Program-made: the position numbers and the translations under genes | Shown: positions 31,652-44,677 of the stretch, one piece after another | Layout: each line of letters opens with the position of its first letter | How positions within the stretch are numbered: the stretch's first letter is position 1 | The notes under the pieces: model-generated | Seen by the model: the letters and a program-made list of their open reading frames with translations, nothing else | Told to the model about the DNA's origin: nothing | Databases searched by the model: none | NCBI RefSeq assembly: GCF_958298935.1 | Contig: NC_084923.1 | Span: 34,564,501 to 34,628,500 of the forward strand | Direction of reading: 5' to 3' | Length of the DNA: 64,000 nucleotides | From: Phragmites australis | Lineage: Eukaryota > Streptophyta > Magnoliopsida > Poales > Poaceae

Positions 31652-32300
31652 TTAAGCGGTCAGTTTGGTACATTCACGAGGGGCGAGAAGAACATAACAA
31701 ACATAGCCAAAAAGACAAAGAGAGGAGTAGTCAGGAAGGCATCCACGTAGATGCTCAAAAGGAATCCCACCCTTGAGAGCAGATGAGGGTTGGATATTAA
31801 CCAAGTATATGGTAGTGGAGACCGCCTCAGTCCAAAAATGAGGTGGAATAGAAGAGGCAATCATAAGCGCACGAGCTGTTTCAAGGAGATGACGATGCTT
31901 GCCCTCAGCAACACCATTCTGAGCATGAGCTCCAAGACAGGAGAACTGAGACAACATATCCTGTTCAGCAAAAAAGGAACAAAGATACCCAGAAAGAAAT
32001 TCGCCGGCAGAGTCAGAACAAAAAATGCGAATATGAGTGTCAAACTGAGCACAAATCGTAGTGGCAAAGTGCTTAGATATAGATAACACCTCGCTACTAG
32101 ACGACATGGAATTAATCTATCTGTGGCGAGATAAATCATCTATAAAGATATAATAGTAGCTATGGCCCCTTTCGAAACGAAGTGAGTATGACCCATATAT
32201 TTGATTGAATAATATCAAAAGGACGGTGAGACATTGACTCACTATGAGGATAGAGAAGCTGAATCTGTTTACCAAACTTACAACCTTGACAAGCTAAGGA
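31652..32300 (-). pseudogene. Copia integrase fragment
   Basis: The zinc-binding tail (CKFGKQIQLLYPHSESMSHRP) and the first Asp region are visible at 32290-32110 but broken by stops. The frame 32107-31652 holds the second Asp in FCSDSAGEFLSGYL, the Glu in NGVAEGKHRHLLETARALM, and the conserved PPHFWTEAVSTTIYLVN. Integrase joins element DNA to the host. The wording is typical of cereal copia elements. Further left (31576-31322) a frame starts at MRISQDVTFDES, the usual post-integrase linker, and then becomes Ser/Pro-rich and unconserved. Confidence 0.85.
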
Positions 32301-32885
32301 CGCATCTCCTGAAATAGACCCTAAAAGACCACGATGAACTAATGAGGATAGACGCTACCCCACAAACATGACCAAGATGATGATGCTACTAGTGGAAGGA
32401 GCCAGTAGTCGAGGAAGCAAAAAGATCGGTGGTGACAACGAAAGGACGATGAAGCCAGTCAAGCTCCCATAGACACATGATAATCATGGGGCTGGGGGCT
32501 AGTACCAATAGGAGCATCCGTGCGTCGATCCTGAACACAACAAGAGTTAGAATCTATAATAACATGACAACTATGGTCAGTAAGCTGACCAGCTGACATG
32601 AGCTGCATGGTGAGTTGGAGAACATGAGAAACAGAAGGAATGCTAAAAGAGCAAGTGCTAAGGGTGCCCTGACTGCTACATAAAGAGAAGTACCATCAAC
32701 GATAATGCCATGAATAGGAGAATCATATGAAAAGATGTTCCTGAGTCAAGAATCCAAAGTGAAGTACCTGACTACATAGAAGGTGGTCTCTCAGTGACAT
32801 AAGAGGGAGTAGCAAAACCAACAGAACTTGTCGGCGCAGAGCTAGAGGTAGCAACCAGGCGATGAAGCAGCATCACAATCTCTGG
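32301..32885 (-). other. Decayed copia segment between gag and integrase
   Basis: The protease region should lie here, but no clear D-S/T-G active site could be read in any frame. Many stops. Confidence 0.4.
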
Positions 32886-33636
32886 CTAAGTGCTAGTCGA
32901 AGAGGTAGTTGAGGAGGTAGCCAAGGTAGAAGCACCAGAGGAACGTTGAAGATGCTTCTTCTTCCGATAGCAGTTCACCTCAACATGGCCCTCCTTGCTA
33001 CAATAGGTGCAATGAGGGTGACCACCATTATCTGAAGAGGATGCAGAAGGCGAAGTAGTTGCATGAGGAGTAGGTGGCAATGTAGAAGAAAATGTAGGTG
33101 TAGTAGGTGGATGAGCAACCAATACTGAAGGAAGTGACAACAATCCAGAACAAAGCAGATGAGTCTCCTCCGGGCGTACCTCCATAAGAGTCTCCACAAG
33201 GATGACACAGGGATGTCGTACAAGCAGTTGAGCCTGACGCTGCTTAGACTCCAGATGAAGGCGAATTAGGAACTCGTAGAGGTGTCAAAAATCATGTTCA
33301 ACATGTAGATCCAAGCAGCACTTACAACAGTGGCAACTAGCAACACAAGGAGAATCCAACTGATGTCACACAACCGACATCCGAGCATAGAACACATCAA
33401 CTGTGGCATCACCCAACTGAAGAGACTGCTCTTGGCAAATAATAGAAAGATAGAGATCATCCCTAGAAGTCTCATAGGTTTGACGAAGATGAGTCCACAT
33501 CTGAAAGGTGGAAGAGAAACCAACAATCTCAAAAGAAATCCTGGGCAACACAATAGCAACCAGAATAGACGCTACACGAGCGTCATCATCCATCCATTGA
33601 GAATAGTTAGACAACCGATCACGGTACTACTCAAAA
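32886..33636 (-). pseudogene. Copia gag fragment with zinc knuckle
   Basis: The frame 33614-33366 contains WMDDDARVASILVAIVLPRI, MWTHLRQTYE and QEQSLQLGDATVDVFY, the UBN2-type copia gag core. After frame changes the sequence resumes at 33197 with EVRPEETHL, then a CCHC zinc knuckle CTYCSKEGHVEVNC and a Lys/Ser tail ending 32886. The knuckle binds element RNA. The N-terminal side is cut off at 33636/33637 by the giant LTR. At least two frameshifts or stops are present. Confidence 0.85.
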
Positions 33637-36600
33637 TGTAACCTCCTGAGTTTTGGCATTTAGAATATAGAAAATTTACTCAAATTTAAATTTTTTCTAA
33701 CCAATATAAAATCAAGGAATTATATATTTGAATAAATATATACATGTATATATATATATATTCAAATACATTATTTTGGATAAGTATTCCAAAGAGCACA
33801 AAATTAATTTCTAAATTAATCCTTGCAATGAATTGAATCATTTCATTTTGGTTTATTTGTTTTTATAGTTCCTTGAGTGGAGATTTGGATTTGAATATCT
33901 CTCAAATTCAATTATTTTCCTAGATTCCCTTCTGCTCAAATCCAATTTGACATCAATTCTTTTTGAATTCAAATCCTCTCTCAACGTCAGAAAATTTAGA
34001 TTGAATTCCATAATTCAATACTTATATTTGAATTTATGCCAAACCCACCAATTTCAAAACTAGATTTGAATGATTCCATTTGAATTTAAACCAAATAAAT
34101 TCCTATTCTTTATTCCTTCACGGCCCGCGTCCTTTTTCTTCTGCACTACGCCAGCCCACCACTAAGCGGCCCAGCTTCCCCTACCCCTCTATGCCGGCCC
34201 AACAACTGGCTTGGTCTCTTTCCTTCCGCGCCCGAGCTGCGACGTGCGCCCGCATGGCCCAGTCGATGCGCCAGCCCAACGCGCTACGCGCTAGCACTCC
34301 TGCTCGCCCTCTTTTGCTGCCACATGGGTCCCACTGCCCAGAGGATTTGTCTCCCTCCTCCACGCACGCTACCGTGCTGTCCTGCCACCGCGACTGGCGC
34401 ATTAAATGTGCCGGCGACCTCCTTGCTGCTTCTCTTCTCTCTCCCCACTCTCAGCTCTCTCACATGCAACCTGAGTTGCCCTGGCACCATGCAACTTCAG
34501 CCCCCGCCGTACGTACACAGCTGGCGCAGAGCCACCATACCTCACGAAATAAGGTGGGCGTCATCACCCCGCCTTGCCGCGTCCTGTTCACCAAGGCATC
34601 AAGCTACTGCATATCTGTTCCTCCCTCTCCCTCTATAAATATGCAGCCTGCCCCCCTTTCCTTTTCTTTTCCCCTAAATCCGTCGCTGCCCAATTCTTCC
34701 TCACTGCCGCTACCTCTCTATGCCATTGCCGTCATGGTAGCCGGCCGTGATGAGAGTGAAGAAGGGCCACCACTCGAAGCTTCCATCACCTTTGCGTTGA
34801 CTTTCCGTGGAGCTCGGAGTGGAGGACCTCGATGCCAAGCCTTCCTTGCCACTAACCTCACCATCGATTCCGCTATTGCAGTGCTCCTTCCGACCAAACA
34901 GATGCACAATGAGCTTCCCCTTGCCCGTCTCTTTCTTTAGCGCACTTTGTTTTCCCTCCGGTTCGACGCTGGAGCACCTCTTCATGGTGACCGAGTGCTA
35001 CCGTGCCTCAACCGCATGCCATCGGCCGGGCCATAGCTAGGCCCTTGGCTCTTGAACCCCCTGGCTAGACTCTACGTGTCACGCTGCACCCGTAGTGGCC
35101 CTTAGTCAATAGAGTCCCCCTCTCTTTCCTCTCCTCCACAGAAGTTGGCTAGGCGGTTGTGGCGACTTGGTCATCAGTGCGCTGTAGCTGCCGCCCATCC
35201 GCGGGAACGAACAAAATGGGGTGGTCATGCCTCTTCGTCAACCGGTTGCTGTTTTCTTAGCATCCTGTCGCCCCTAAACCCATTCCAGTGAGGATTTCGA
35301 TAAGGAGCCACCATGGACTTTGCCTGCTAGCTCTGTGCTCTTCCCCACCGGTGAGCACACGAACTTGAGCGCCCCACACACGTGTGGTCTGCCCTGGCTC
35401 GCTTGCACGGCCCGGCCAAGACAGGCCATGGCTCGGCCCATTAAATGGTCGGCCGGCCAAGCCTACTTCCCTTTAGGGCTGGCCTACAACGCTCATCCCG
35501 CTATCCCAACCAGCCTGAGGCCATTATGTGATGGGCCGGCCTCTGGGTAGGCCCGGGCCTAAGCCGGAGCCTAAGTCCAGCCCAGCCCGAGCCAGTGGGA
35601 CTCACCTGCACTATGTAGTGGGCCTCACATTGCACTGTATAGTGGACCCCACCCGTGTAGTCTACAGTGGGCCCACCTATGGGTCCCACTCATGAATAGT
35701 ATCATTTCATAATTTCTTGATTTAAGTTTAGATTAAATCTTTCGAGAGTCATAACTCCTCCGTTCTGACTCCGATTCCTGCAATTATTTCACCTAAATTC
35801 ATCTAAATTTGAGATCTACCTCTTTATCACATGGTGATATCCATTAGGGATCATTTGTTTTTCCATTTGGTGTTAATTAATTCTTCTCTGGTATAAGCTA
35901 TTGTTGATCATAATCGCGTTTGCAGAACTAGAAGATTTCGTAGAGAACCCTGAGGATCCTGATTTCGACCAAGGTTTATAAGAAGACTTCAGAGAAAGGA
36001 AGTCCTATCTCCTTGATCATTTTGAGCCTATGTTTTGCAATAAACCAATTGATCAACTTAAAACATGACTTATTATCACATGTGCTATTTATTGCGCTAT
36101 TTCAACTGCTTGCAGTAGTTAAATCCTATCAAACAATTGCCATGCCTTATTGTCTTATCCTAAATACATTTCACCCTAGAATTTACCAATTGTTATCTTT
36201 ATTAACATTGGACGAAGCCGTGAGATCTAGCATGCTTAGGACGGAATGCATCTCTTCGGAGATGTCGCTAGTGGAATACATCTCTTCGCAGATGTCACTT
36301 CACTATTAATCCTTTCAACTCATATTCCATGAATCTTTGGTGAATGTGGAATCCTTGATATAGTGTGGGATATGGCGGGTGGTGTGTAAAATGGGTAAAA
36401 ATTGTTTTGGCTGGGGCAAGTGGAGTAGTCCTCCGATCGAGGATTCTCTTGGGGGCATAAGCTACCTTTGTGATATTCATTGCCAACGAAAGATGCCTGC
36501 CTGGCCGTATAAGTACTGAATCATTACACCATTATGCTAAGCCGACCTAGTGCAACCATGCATCCTGTATGAGTAGGGCTTGTCTTTTCTTTCTGCTGAC

Positions 36601-37591
36601 AGGCTGGACATCCTACTATGAGGGCCGGATAAGCAACAAGAACCCCAGGCATCTTCAGGTACTCTGCAAAGGAGTTTATGCCCCAGCCACGTCGATGGTC
36701 AGAGGGGGACTGCACTCTATACAGGACATGGAGCACTTGGGATATCTCATAGTATGGTCTAGCAAGGGAAAGGTGATTGAAGCATCTCGGTATGATTCTC
36801 TCCTCCACTTGCAATGGTTGAAGGCTGGGCATATTGCATGGGTACATATATAATCTTTGCAGAGTGTAAATCTATTCGAATAGTCAAGTCCATGATCATA
36901 GACATGTGAAGAATGACCTCATTGATTAGACTCGGGGAGTCTGTGTCTTTTACGAGTGAGTGTGTGGACATGATGTCCGTGTGATGAGGTTGCTGGCTCA
37001 ATCTGCCAGGAGTTGTGTAATACTAGAGGTACACCATACCTAATGATAGGGAATGTGGAGCGAGGTGTAGCACCTCCCAGGACCAAAAAACCCTATATAT
37101 GCCTTGTTATCTTGTTTGATTTATTTCAAAGTTAACAGTAGAGAATACAACTGAATAACTGCATAAAACTGTTTTATGCTTAAAACTAAACTATAAAGCC
37201 TTGTCCTTGAGATATTCTTTATGCATCTATCAACATCTTAAAGTAGTATAGGACTTGTTGAGTACCTACTGTACTCATTCTTGTTATCATTCAGATGAGG
37301 AAGCAGATGCCGACTTCTCTGGAGACGGGGGTATGGATGAGGAGTAGTTTAGTAGTCACGTTCGCACCCTAGCTTCATGTGGCTTTGGGTAGTTTTCCGT
37401 TGTGATTTTGATGGCCGTTAGGCTAGGTTTGTAATATACAACATGGTTTGAAGACCTTTTTGTACTCTGTAACCATAATACTTTTATGTACGATGTTTGA
37501 TTGTGATGCCACAATTGTTGTATGCGTATCAGCTTCTTAATCTAGGAACTGATACAAGAGGCATAGGAGATCTCGGTAATAGGGCCTTACA
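33637..37591 (+). mobile_element. Giant solo-like LTR (3955 bp), Tekay/Del-like
   Basis: It starts TGTAACCTCCTGAG and ends GGGCCTTACA, the ends of the very long LTRs found in the Tekay/Del chromovirus group. It contains a TATA box at 34634 and, near its end, the phrases GAGTACCTACTGTACTCA and GTGATGCCACAATTG typical of such LTRs. No gag or pol lies inside, so it is a solo LTR. The 5-bp flanks CAAAA and CCAAA match at 4 of 5 positions. ORFs inside (for example 34080-34940) look non-coding. It is the same family as 51346-55111 but in the opposite orientation. Confidence 0.75.
34634..34640 (+). promoter_or_regulatory. TATA box of the giant LTR
   Basis: CCCTCTATAAATATGCAGCC lies about 1.0 kb into the LTR, where the U3/R boundary is expected. 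The other giant LTR has CTATAAATATGAG in the matching place. Confidence 0.6.
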
Positions 37592-38465
37592 CCAAAGCTT
37601 CCTGGTAGGCAGAGACATCTCTATCGAAGTCAGCGGTGACGGCTTCAGTAGCTGCTTTGTCTCCTTTGTTGACAAATGGTTGAACGGGCTCTATCAGAAG
37701 CTCAGGGGAAGGTGGGCAAGGAACATCGCCATAGAGAACACCCTGAAGATGAAGGCTATGGATGTGAATGTGCATATGCTAAGGGAAATCCTGGCAATTG
37801 TCGACGGCAAGAGCGCAAAGGAAGCGGCGAGCACGCAAACAAATAGCGACAAGCGATGGCGAGAGCGCAAAAGAGAAGCGATGGTCAATAGCGAGAGCGC
37901 AAAAGAAGCGGCGTGCTGCTGCAATCTTTTTCTTTTTTCCTTTTTTAACCAGCTATGTATTTAAATAAGAACATGGAGCATGAGAGCGGATGGCCAAACA
38001 AACATCCGCAATAGACTGGCATCGAATCGAGGAGGCACGGACTGGGGTGATCTAGTGCCGGGGGGGGGGGGGCACGACCTGGCGCAGAAGATGCAAGGGG
38101 CCTGGGGCGGTGCGCCGGGCAGATGGCATAGGAGGGTGAGAGGAATTAGAATCTCAGAATCGGGTAGAGGGTGAGACAGCATGTGGCAGGTCGAGCCCGA
38201 TTTAGAGGTTGAATCTAGCGGCAGCAGGCTAGGTGGCGGACTTGTGGACGGAGATTGACAGTGGGGTGAGGAGTAGAATCCCACACCAAGCAGCATGGAT
38301 GGTGATGTGTGAGGATGAACGTTAGACGTCGAATAGATCTGGATCCGGCTGGAGGGAAAGCTAGAGATGGAGCCAATCGAACAGAGAGATAGCCGGCCGC
38401 CGGGAAGAATAGTGGGTGGATGAGATCTAGATCAGGCGAGTTGCTAGATCAAAAAAAGAAACCTA
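37592..38465 (-). other. Unassigned segment, probably copia leader or gag start
   Basis: It lies between the giant LTR and the copia primer site. It includes imperfect GAGAGCGCAAAAGAAGCG repeats (37810-37915) and a run of about 13 G at 38058-38070. No conserved protein is recognised. Confidence 0.35.
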
Positions 38466-38477
38466 GCTTTAATACTA
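38466..38477 (-). other. Decayed primer-binding site of the copia element
   Basis: The minus strand reads TAGTATTAAAGC next to the LTR. This differs from the initiator-Met site TGGTATCAGAGC at three places, all transitions. Confidence 0.6.
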
Positions 38478-38605
38478 TGTTATAAATAGCAACTTGTATT
38501 TCCTGAAAGCCCTAGGCTAGTATATACACACATGTACATATAAGAATATGCAAAGGACCCCTTATACTCTAGAGATATTACACAAAACAATATATATATC
38601 TAACA
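38478..38605 (-). repeat. 128-bp copia 5' LTR
   Basis: It starts TGTTATAAATAG and ends ATATCTAACA on the plus strand (TGTTA/TAACA inverted ends) and is directly flanked by a primer-binding site. It cuts the gypsy integrase fragment at 38606, so it inserted into that older element. Confidence 0.65.
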
Positions 38606-40105
38606 CATGCAAACATTTGCTTCACACAATGATAGGTTGCATGAAAACCTGAATGTCCTCCATTCCACTATATCATCCAAAGCCTGAAGACTATGGTTCT
38701 GAGCTAAAGTATTATTTCCCACCCATACTCTCCCTTTGTATTTAATGACTCCATCAATCAGGGCAAAAACTTTACTATTTGGTGAGCGAATACTCAGTTC
38801 TATCAGTAACTCTCTAGTATCAGCATCATCTATGTAACCAGCTTTCAGATTTTCAATCCAAGGAGGAGTGCTAACTGAGATAGCCATCAGAGGGTTGCAA
38901 ATGATTGTCTTGATAAAGCATCAGCATCTCTATTAGAGGATCCCTTCTTGTACACAATGGTAAACTGAAGGTCCATTAATTTCAAAAGAGCTTTTTGCTG
39001 AATTCTTGTGTGTATGCATTGCTCAGTCAGATGAAGAAGGCCCTTGTGATCTATACGAATAATAAATGTACATGTCTGCAGATAAGAACGTCATTTGTTG
39101 GCTGCCATTAAGATGGTAAGCATTCTTTTTCATTTGCAAATAAAGCCAAATTTCTCACACTCAATGCTTTACTTAGAAAGGAGTTACGATGATTGTCTTG
39201 CATAGGCACATCATCCACTCCATAGTAACTAGCATTAGTCTCCAAAATAAATTGCTTCCAAAAGGTGGGTAGAGCTAATACTGGAGCTGACACTAAGGCT
39301 TGTTTCAATGTGTCAAATGCTGTTTGAGCCTGTGGTGTCCACAAGAATTGAACTCCTTTCTTTAGTAATGCAGTTAAGGGTGTCCTGATTAGACCATAAT
39401 GCTGAGTAAAGTGACGATAATTTTCTGTGAGGCCAAGAAATCCTCTTAATTCCTTCAAATTTGTAGGAACTGCCCAATCCTTGACAACCTGTATCTTCGC
39501 TGGATCAATGGAAACTCCTTGACCTGAGATAATGTGGTCTAAGTACTCCACAGTTTGCTGAGCAAATGAACATTTGGACTTTTTCACAAAAAGGTTATGA
39601 GTTTGTAGAATCTGAAGAACTTCAGTGAGTTGTTGAAGATGATGTTCAAGGGTGTCACTTTATATCTAGATATCATCCATTAAAACTAACACGCTCTTGG
39701 GCAATAAAGGAGAAAAATCTCATTCATCAGTCTTTGAAAGGTGGCCGGAGCATTTGTTAGGCCAAATGGCATAACCAAGAACTCATATAAACCCTGATGT
39801 GTTTTGAATGCCATTTTACTGTTGTCAGCAGGTGATACTCAGATTTGAAGGTAACCAGAATGTAGATCCAGCTTGGAAAACCAATGTGCTCCTAATAGTT
39901 CATCAGTCAGCTTTTTGACCACACGCATAGGGTGCCTATTCTTGATGGTGACAGCATTGAGCTTGCGGTAATCCACACAAAAGCACCACATCCCATCTTT
40001 TTTGGGCACTAATAGGACTGAGTATGCAAACAGGCTTGCACTGGGTCTAATGATTCCTTTATGTAGAATTTCTTGCAATTGCTTCTCGATCTCATTTTTC
40101 TTTAT
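38606..40105 (-). pseudogene. Ty3/gypsy reverse transcriptase to integrase fragment
   Basis: Read leftward: the RT N-part (40078-39839) with MQEILHKGIIRPSASLFAYS, LLVPKKDGMWCFCVDYRKLN and WFSKLDLHSGYLQI; then a gap with the YxDD region in a broken frame; then 39587-39108 with KCSFAQQTVEYLDHIISG, LKELRGFLGLTENYRHF and the start of RNase H (FILETNASYYGV); then 38887-38606 with GVIKYKGRVWVGN and the integrase zinc-binding start (GGHSGFHATYH in another frame). Stops separate the parts. It is cut on the right by the copia LTR at 40106 and on the left by the 128-bp LTR. The wording is typical of cereal chromovirus-type gypsy elements. Confidence 0.85.
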
Positions 40106-41571
40106 TGAGTAGTAGGTAGGCTACGCTAGCGCAAACTAAAATTTTTCTACCATGTTTAACCAGAAAACCTTACGAGTAGAGGATCATAGATTGTTACCAC
40201 TAAACGCGTAATGCAATAGAAGAAGAATTGGAGCAGACCGATTTAACGTAGTACGTATCGATGTAGAGGAAGCAACTCCGATAAGCTCTCTGATAAGCTT
40301 CAACAAGCTCCCCAACAAAATTTGATAAAGTCTCCGACAAGTTTCAAGCTTAGCCATCACACCTTGCCGTCGCCGATCCGATTAGCGCCGCAATAGTAGT
40401 AGCGTCTCTATGGTATCCACATGTCTCTGGGGTGAAATATCGAATGCCGGTGTGCTAGCACCGCGCATACAACTAGAGTTTTGAGAGGTCTAGTGGAGAG
40501 GGAGTGGCTAGGGTTTCGAAGTGGCTCAACCGTATGTACCCTTCTTCATGTCTCCCTTTATATAGATCTCACTATAGACTCCCATGTTAGAATCCCATTA
40601 GGACTCTAGTCCCTCACATATCACAATCCATTTAAACCCTCTTACGGATCTAATCCATGTGTCATATTCCAACCTATTAAGTGTGTAACACATTAGGTTC
40701 ATGAACATTTGGCTATAACTCGGAAATCCCTTTCTGAACCGAAATCAACAACGGTCCCTAGCAGAGCTTATTGACTTCTGAATATACATAAAGATCATAT
40801 CGAGTAAACCTTGATATACACATGCACCAATCCCTTTGCTTCATGATACCAGCCAAGCTCAACACGAGACATGTGGCATCTTTGTGATAGCTTAACTATT
40901 CACTCAATCTTGTAGCGGATTACTCAACTTGTGATTAACACTTAATCACATTGACATGACAATGCACTCTCTAATCCGACCATATTGAGGGGCCCAGAGA
41001 TATCTCTCCCGTTATATATGAAGAGAAAATTCCATTTTGAACACTTACACCCTACGATATATTTCATAGTAAACTCGAAACATACCTTTATGATTAACCG
41101 GTTTGTTGAATAGAATTTGATAGCTCCTAAGTATGCCATTACAAATTCTAGGAATCAATAACGATCTCAGGTCTAAAGATCCTGCAAGTATACCATTTGA
41201 GATTACAACTAATAGCACATCATATAACAATCACAGCAGTATCTCAAGGTAGGTCTATTCAACACCATGTTCTCTAACATGTGTTCATATTATTGATTTG
41301 ATAACTTTATATCTATGATTTATGAAACATGATTATTAATCAATACATGTTCTAGTCTATGAATCATTATTGTCCCACATAATAATATAATATTAGGAAT
41401 CATTTAGAATAGCATCACAATTAGACAAAGAGGTTCACGAATAAATCACATACTTTCTAACCAATGTAAATGTAGGTATCTAAGAAATCAAATAACATAT
41501 TATTTAAAAAGTATGTAAACATAGATATAATACAATTATCTCTATAATTATCTTAGGACATATCACCAATA
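40106..41571 (-). repeat. Ty1/copia 3' LTR (about 1.47 kb), Angela/BARE-like
   Basis: On the minus strand the LTR starts near 41571 (TATTGGTGATATGTCCTAAG, resembling the TGTTGGAAATATGCCCTA start of BARE/Angela LTRs) and ends GCGCTAGCGTAGCCTACC near 40106. A TATA box TATATAAA lies at 40557-40564 (-). A purine tract (AAGTGGAAGAT) lies just outside at 41572-41590, so this is the 3' LTR of an element whose body lay to the right and is lost. Confidence 0.7.
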
Positions 41572-41672
41572 ATCTTCCACTTATATTAAAACTAATCATA
41601 TAAATATCTAAAACCTATAGGTCTTATATGCGTTTTATGCTTAGACTGCAAGAATAACTTTGTCAAACGGAT
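41572..41672 (-). other. Polypurine tract and internal remnant of the copia element
   Basis: The minus strand reads ATATAAGTGGAAGATTATT next to the LTR start, followed by about 80 bp of internal-like AT-rich sequence before unrelated CT-rich DNA begins. Confidence 0.5.
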
Positions 41673-43034
41673 CTCCCTGTCTCCCCTTCTCTATCCATCT
41701 TCCGATCTCCCATTGATGTGTCCTGTCATTGCAAAGACCACATCACTGCGTTGCCACAAAGCCCGGGAGGCTCGCTTGTCCCGTCCCGTCGCCCACGTCG
41801 CCTTTTTAACCGGCGACCCGCAAACCCCACTCAAATACCCGCCACCGCCCATGCTGTCTTTCCTCTCTCTCCCAGCTGGCTAAGCCCACTACGGAGTTCT
41901 TCACCCTGCATAGATACTCCCTCGCTGTATGCTCATCGCTGGCGCATGCGCGTTTCTCTGCTTCACTCCACCACCGCTGTATGCTCATCGCACGCGCATG
42001 CGTTTCTCTGCTTCACTCCACCACCGCTGTATGCTCATCGCACGCGCTTCTCTAGCCAGTTTTCGATAACATGGGTCCCAAGTTCGAACAATGAACTCAT
42101 GGTCCTAAGTCCCAACAAGGCGCACTATGTTTTCGCCATTCTGGTGTGCCTCTGGTTAGCACACCACTGTCGGTAATGCTGTGCCGGCACCCTCCGTCTC
42201 TCTCTGTCTCCCTTCCTCTCTCTTTCTATCTCTCTATTTCTAGTTGACGAATGGGCCCCGCCATCACTGAGTCAGCTAAGGCCATTGTCATGTTAGTGCC
42301 ACACAGCATGCTAGCCTTGCCAGTGCCTAGTCAGCACTGCCACCTCAGACTAGTCCACTGAAGCCAGTCTATGGTTGACCATACACGGAACCACTGACCC
42401 AGTCCACCAAACAGTGAATCAGGTCCACAACATAGTACCCACCATACATGCTTGTACATACAGGAGCTTGTACATGTACGCGCTCTGGCACTTAGAAGTA
42501 TACCGACAATCCTGCACACACATACACATAGAAAACCCTAGTAATTGCTTTTCAACTAGTTAACATGTAGAATTCGCATCAAGTTAGTTATAATGATTTG
42601 ATCAGATTTTCTCTTTAGGTTTACATAATGAGTAGGATAATAACTTGATCTGGTTTTTGCTAAATAACTACATTTAGTTTTCATACTTCAGATTCACACA
42701 ACAGTTTATAACCGAAGAGTCCACCCCTCTAGAAGTAATTAGAATCGTTATTCATTCAAATCTATCAGATCATTGCTACTGTGCTATCAAATCTATCGGT
42801 ATTACTCCAATAATTCCAAAAGTGCTGCATGTGTGTTCCACGCACCCCCACCATGCATCAACACCCATTAGCTAGTTCATTCTCTTTCCCTGATGGTGAC
42901 ATCTCCACTAGTAGCCCAAAATTAGTTCATTGCGGCATTCCCCTCTATTATTTCAGCATTATGGACTATTGGCGATGTTCACAAGTAATTGGGTAGGTTC
43001 ATATGTTGTTATCACCCTAATCTCTACTGGGAAT
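41673..43034. other. Unassigned CT-rich segment with a short tandem repeat
   Basis: A 50-51 bp repeat starting CGCTGTATGCTCATCGC occurs at 41923, 41974 and 42024 (the last copy is partial). The ORF at 41718-42176 runs through it and has no recognisable domain. The composition resembles the U3 of the giant LTRs, so this may be another LTR piece. Confidence 0.4.
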
Positions 43035-44677
43035 TGAAATGATCGAATAATCTAAGAGGGGAAGGGAGTGAATTGGGTTCTAATTAAAAACTAATTCTAC
43101 ATAATTCTAAAACAAGTAGCAATCTTAGCCTAGATGAAAAGAAATGTAACTATACGAACAAGCAAATAATCAAGCAAGCTAGAACACAAAGTAAATGCGG
43201 AATAAAAAGTTTGCAAGAATGTAAATGTTTAAAGTAAATATGGGAAAGTAATGAGATAGAAAAGAAACCACCAATTTTTCCCGATATATCGAGGAGTTGT
43301 CATTCCCCCTAGTCCTCATTGGAGCATCCACTAAGGATATCGTTCCCTATTAAGCTATCAAGACTCAAGTACTTCATCACGATTGCCACCTCTCCATCTC
43401 CAGATTGGCAGGCATCAAACCAAGTATATCACTCTTCTCGGGGCTCCTATAAGAACTTCAAGAGCTTACCAAGACACCTCAAATCACCAAAGAGCGGCTA
43501 GATGTTGCCAACCACCAAGAGTAACAAACCAATAGCTTCACTTGACCAAGATCAATTCTAAACTACAGCTAGATACACACTTGCTACTCTCTATGCACTA
43601 ATGATATACTCAATCTTCAATTAAGAACTTTACAAATCACTCTAGTGCACTCTCTTACTTCTTAATGACACACAATGTATAGGCTCCTCTGGGTTTGCAA
43701 GGGTACTTAGTGAGACAAAATGAGGGGGTATTTATATGTTGGAGGTCTAAATCTAGCTGTTTCCCAACCATCCACATTTCCTGTGAACACCAGATGATCC
43801 GGTGTACACCATCTCACAAACACCGGACCATCCGGTGTGTACAATTTTCAAAGCTTATAGTATCAGCTATCATTAGCTGTTACTGCTGAGAAATGATCTG
43901 GCTCTCCTGCTATCTACACACTAGACCATTCGGTGAGTAGTATCTCCACTGTGCCGAATGCAATTCTCCTAGAAAATGCTCCGGTGTTGCATCATATTGA
44001 ACACTGGACATCCGGTGTATTCAAATCCATCTTCTGATAATTTTCACAAGTTCTGTAAAATACTCTGGCCTTCTCTTCACTCTAACACAAGACCATCTGG
44101 TGTTGACTTGTTCTTTTTCTAGCCAAAAATGCTCCGGTGAGAGTAATTTGTTGATCATCGGGTCATCCAGTGTACTTATCATTTAGCTGACCTGAGTCAA
44201 GAATGCTCTAGTGAGTCTAACTCATTGAACGCTGGACCATCCGGTGAGAACAAATTTTTCTTAGCGCGTCCAATTCAAACTTTCTTGAGCTCTAACTTTT
44301 TGACATCTCAACCATAGGCTTCTCTAAGTTATCTAGTGCTAGAAATTCACAAGTGCGTATCTAACTAAGTCTAGACTCAACTAGGTCAAGCTACTACTCT
44401 TAGCACATCTTTGTAGTACGATCAAAAGACTTAGAAAAGAGATCTATACTACTCTAAGTGTTATTCATGTTCTTGTGACACTTATAACTAGAAGATACTT
44501 AATCTTGATGCTCATTTCCTTTGATCGTCCATAGAATCAACTTGGGGACCAAGAATACCCAATCATCATTGTAAACTAAGTTTTTGATACCCTTCAAAAC
44601 TAACTTGTAGTCACAATGATACAATTGTCATTAATCACTAAAACACTTACGACTTACCTAGGGACCTAGATGCTACA
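43035..44677 (-). repeat. 3' LTR of the copia-like element
   Basis: It starts TGAAATGATCG and ends GATGCTACA. It aligns over its length with 49398-51058. A motif array is at 43785-44250. Confidence 0.88.
43785..44250 (-). repeat. Array of CCGGA-CATCCGGTG palindromes in the LTR
   Basis: About ten imperfect copies of CACCGGACCATCCGGTG or its half CTCCGGTG, for example at 43824, 43919, 44003, 44089 and 44232. The other LTR has the same array at 50155-50620, with copies individually mutated. They lie within U3 or R of the element. Confidence 0.7.

Larger units (their letters stand above)
31300..38605 (-). mobile_element. Degenerate Ty1/copia element with a 128-bp LTR, interrupted by a giant LTR
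   Basis: Read leftward: a short LTR (38478-38605), a decayed initiator-Met primer site (38466-38477), about 870 bp of unassigned leader, gag pieces from 33636 to 32880, then pre-integrase and integrase to about 31650, and a linker ending near 31300. RT, RNase H and the 3' LTR are missing. The solo-like LTR 33637-37591 interrupts it at the gag start. That leader and coding parts belong to one element is likely from order and strand but not proven. Confidence 0.65.

Noticed and set aside
34080..34940. 286-codon plus-strand ORF
   Set aside because: It lies across the U3/R promoter area of the giant LTR, spans its TATA box, and shows no conserved domain.
41718..42176. 152-codon ORF
   Set aside because: It is built on a 50-bp tandem repeat in unassigned CT-rich sequence and has no conserved motif.
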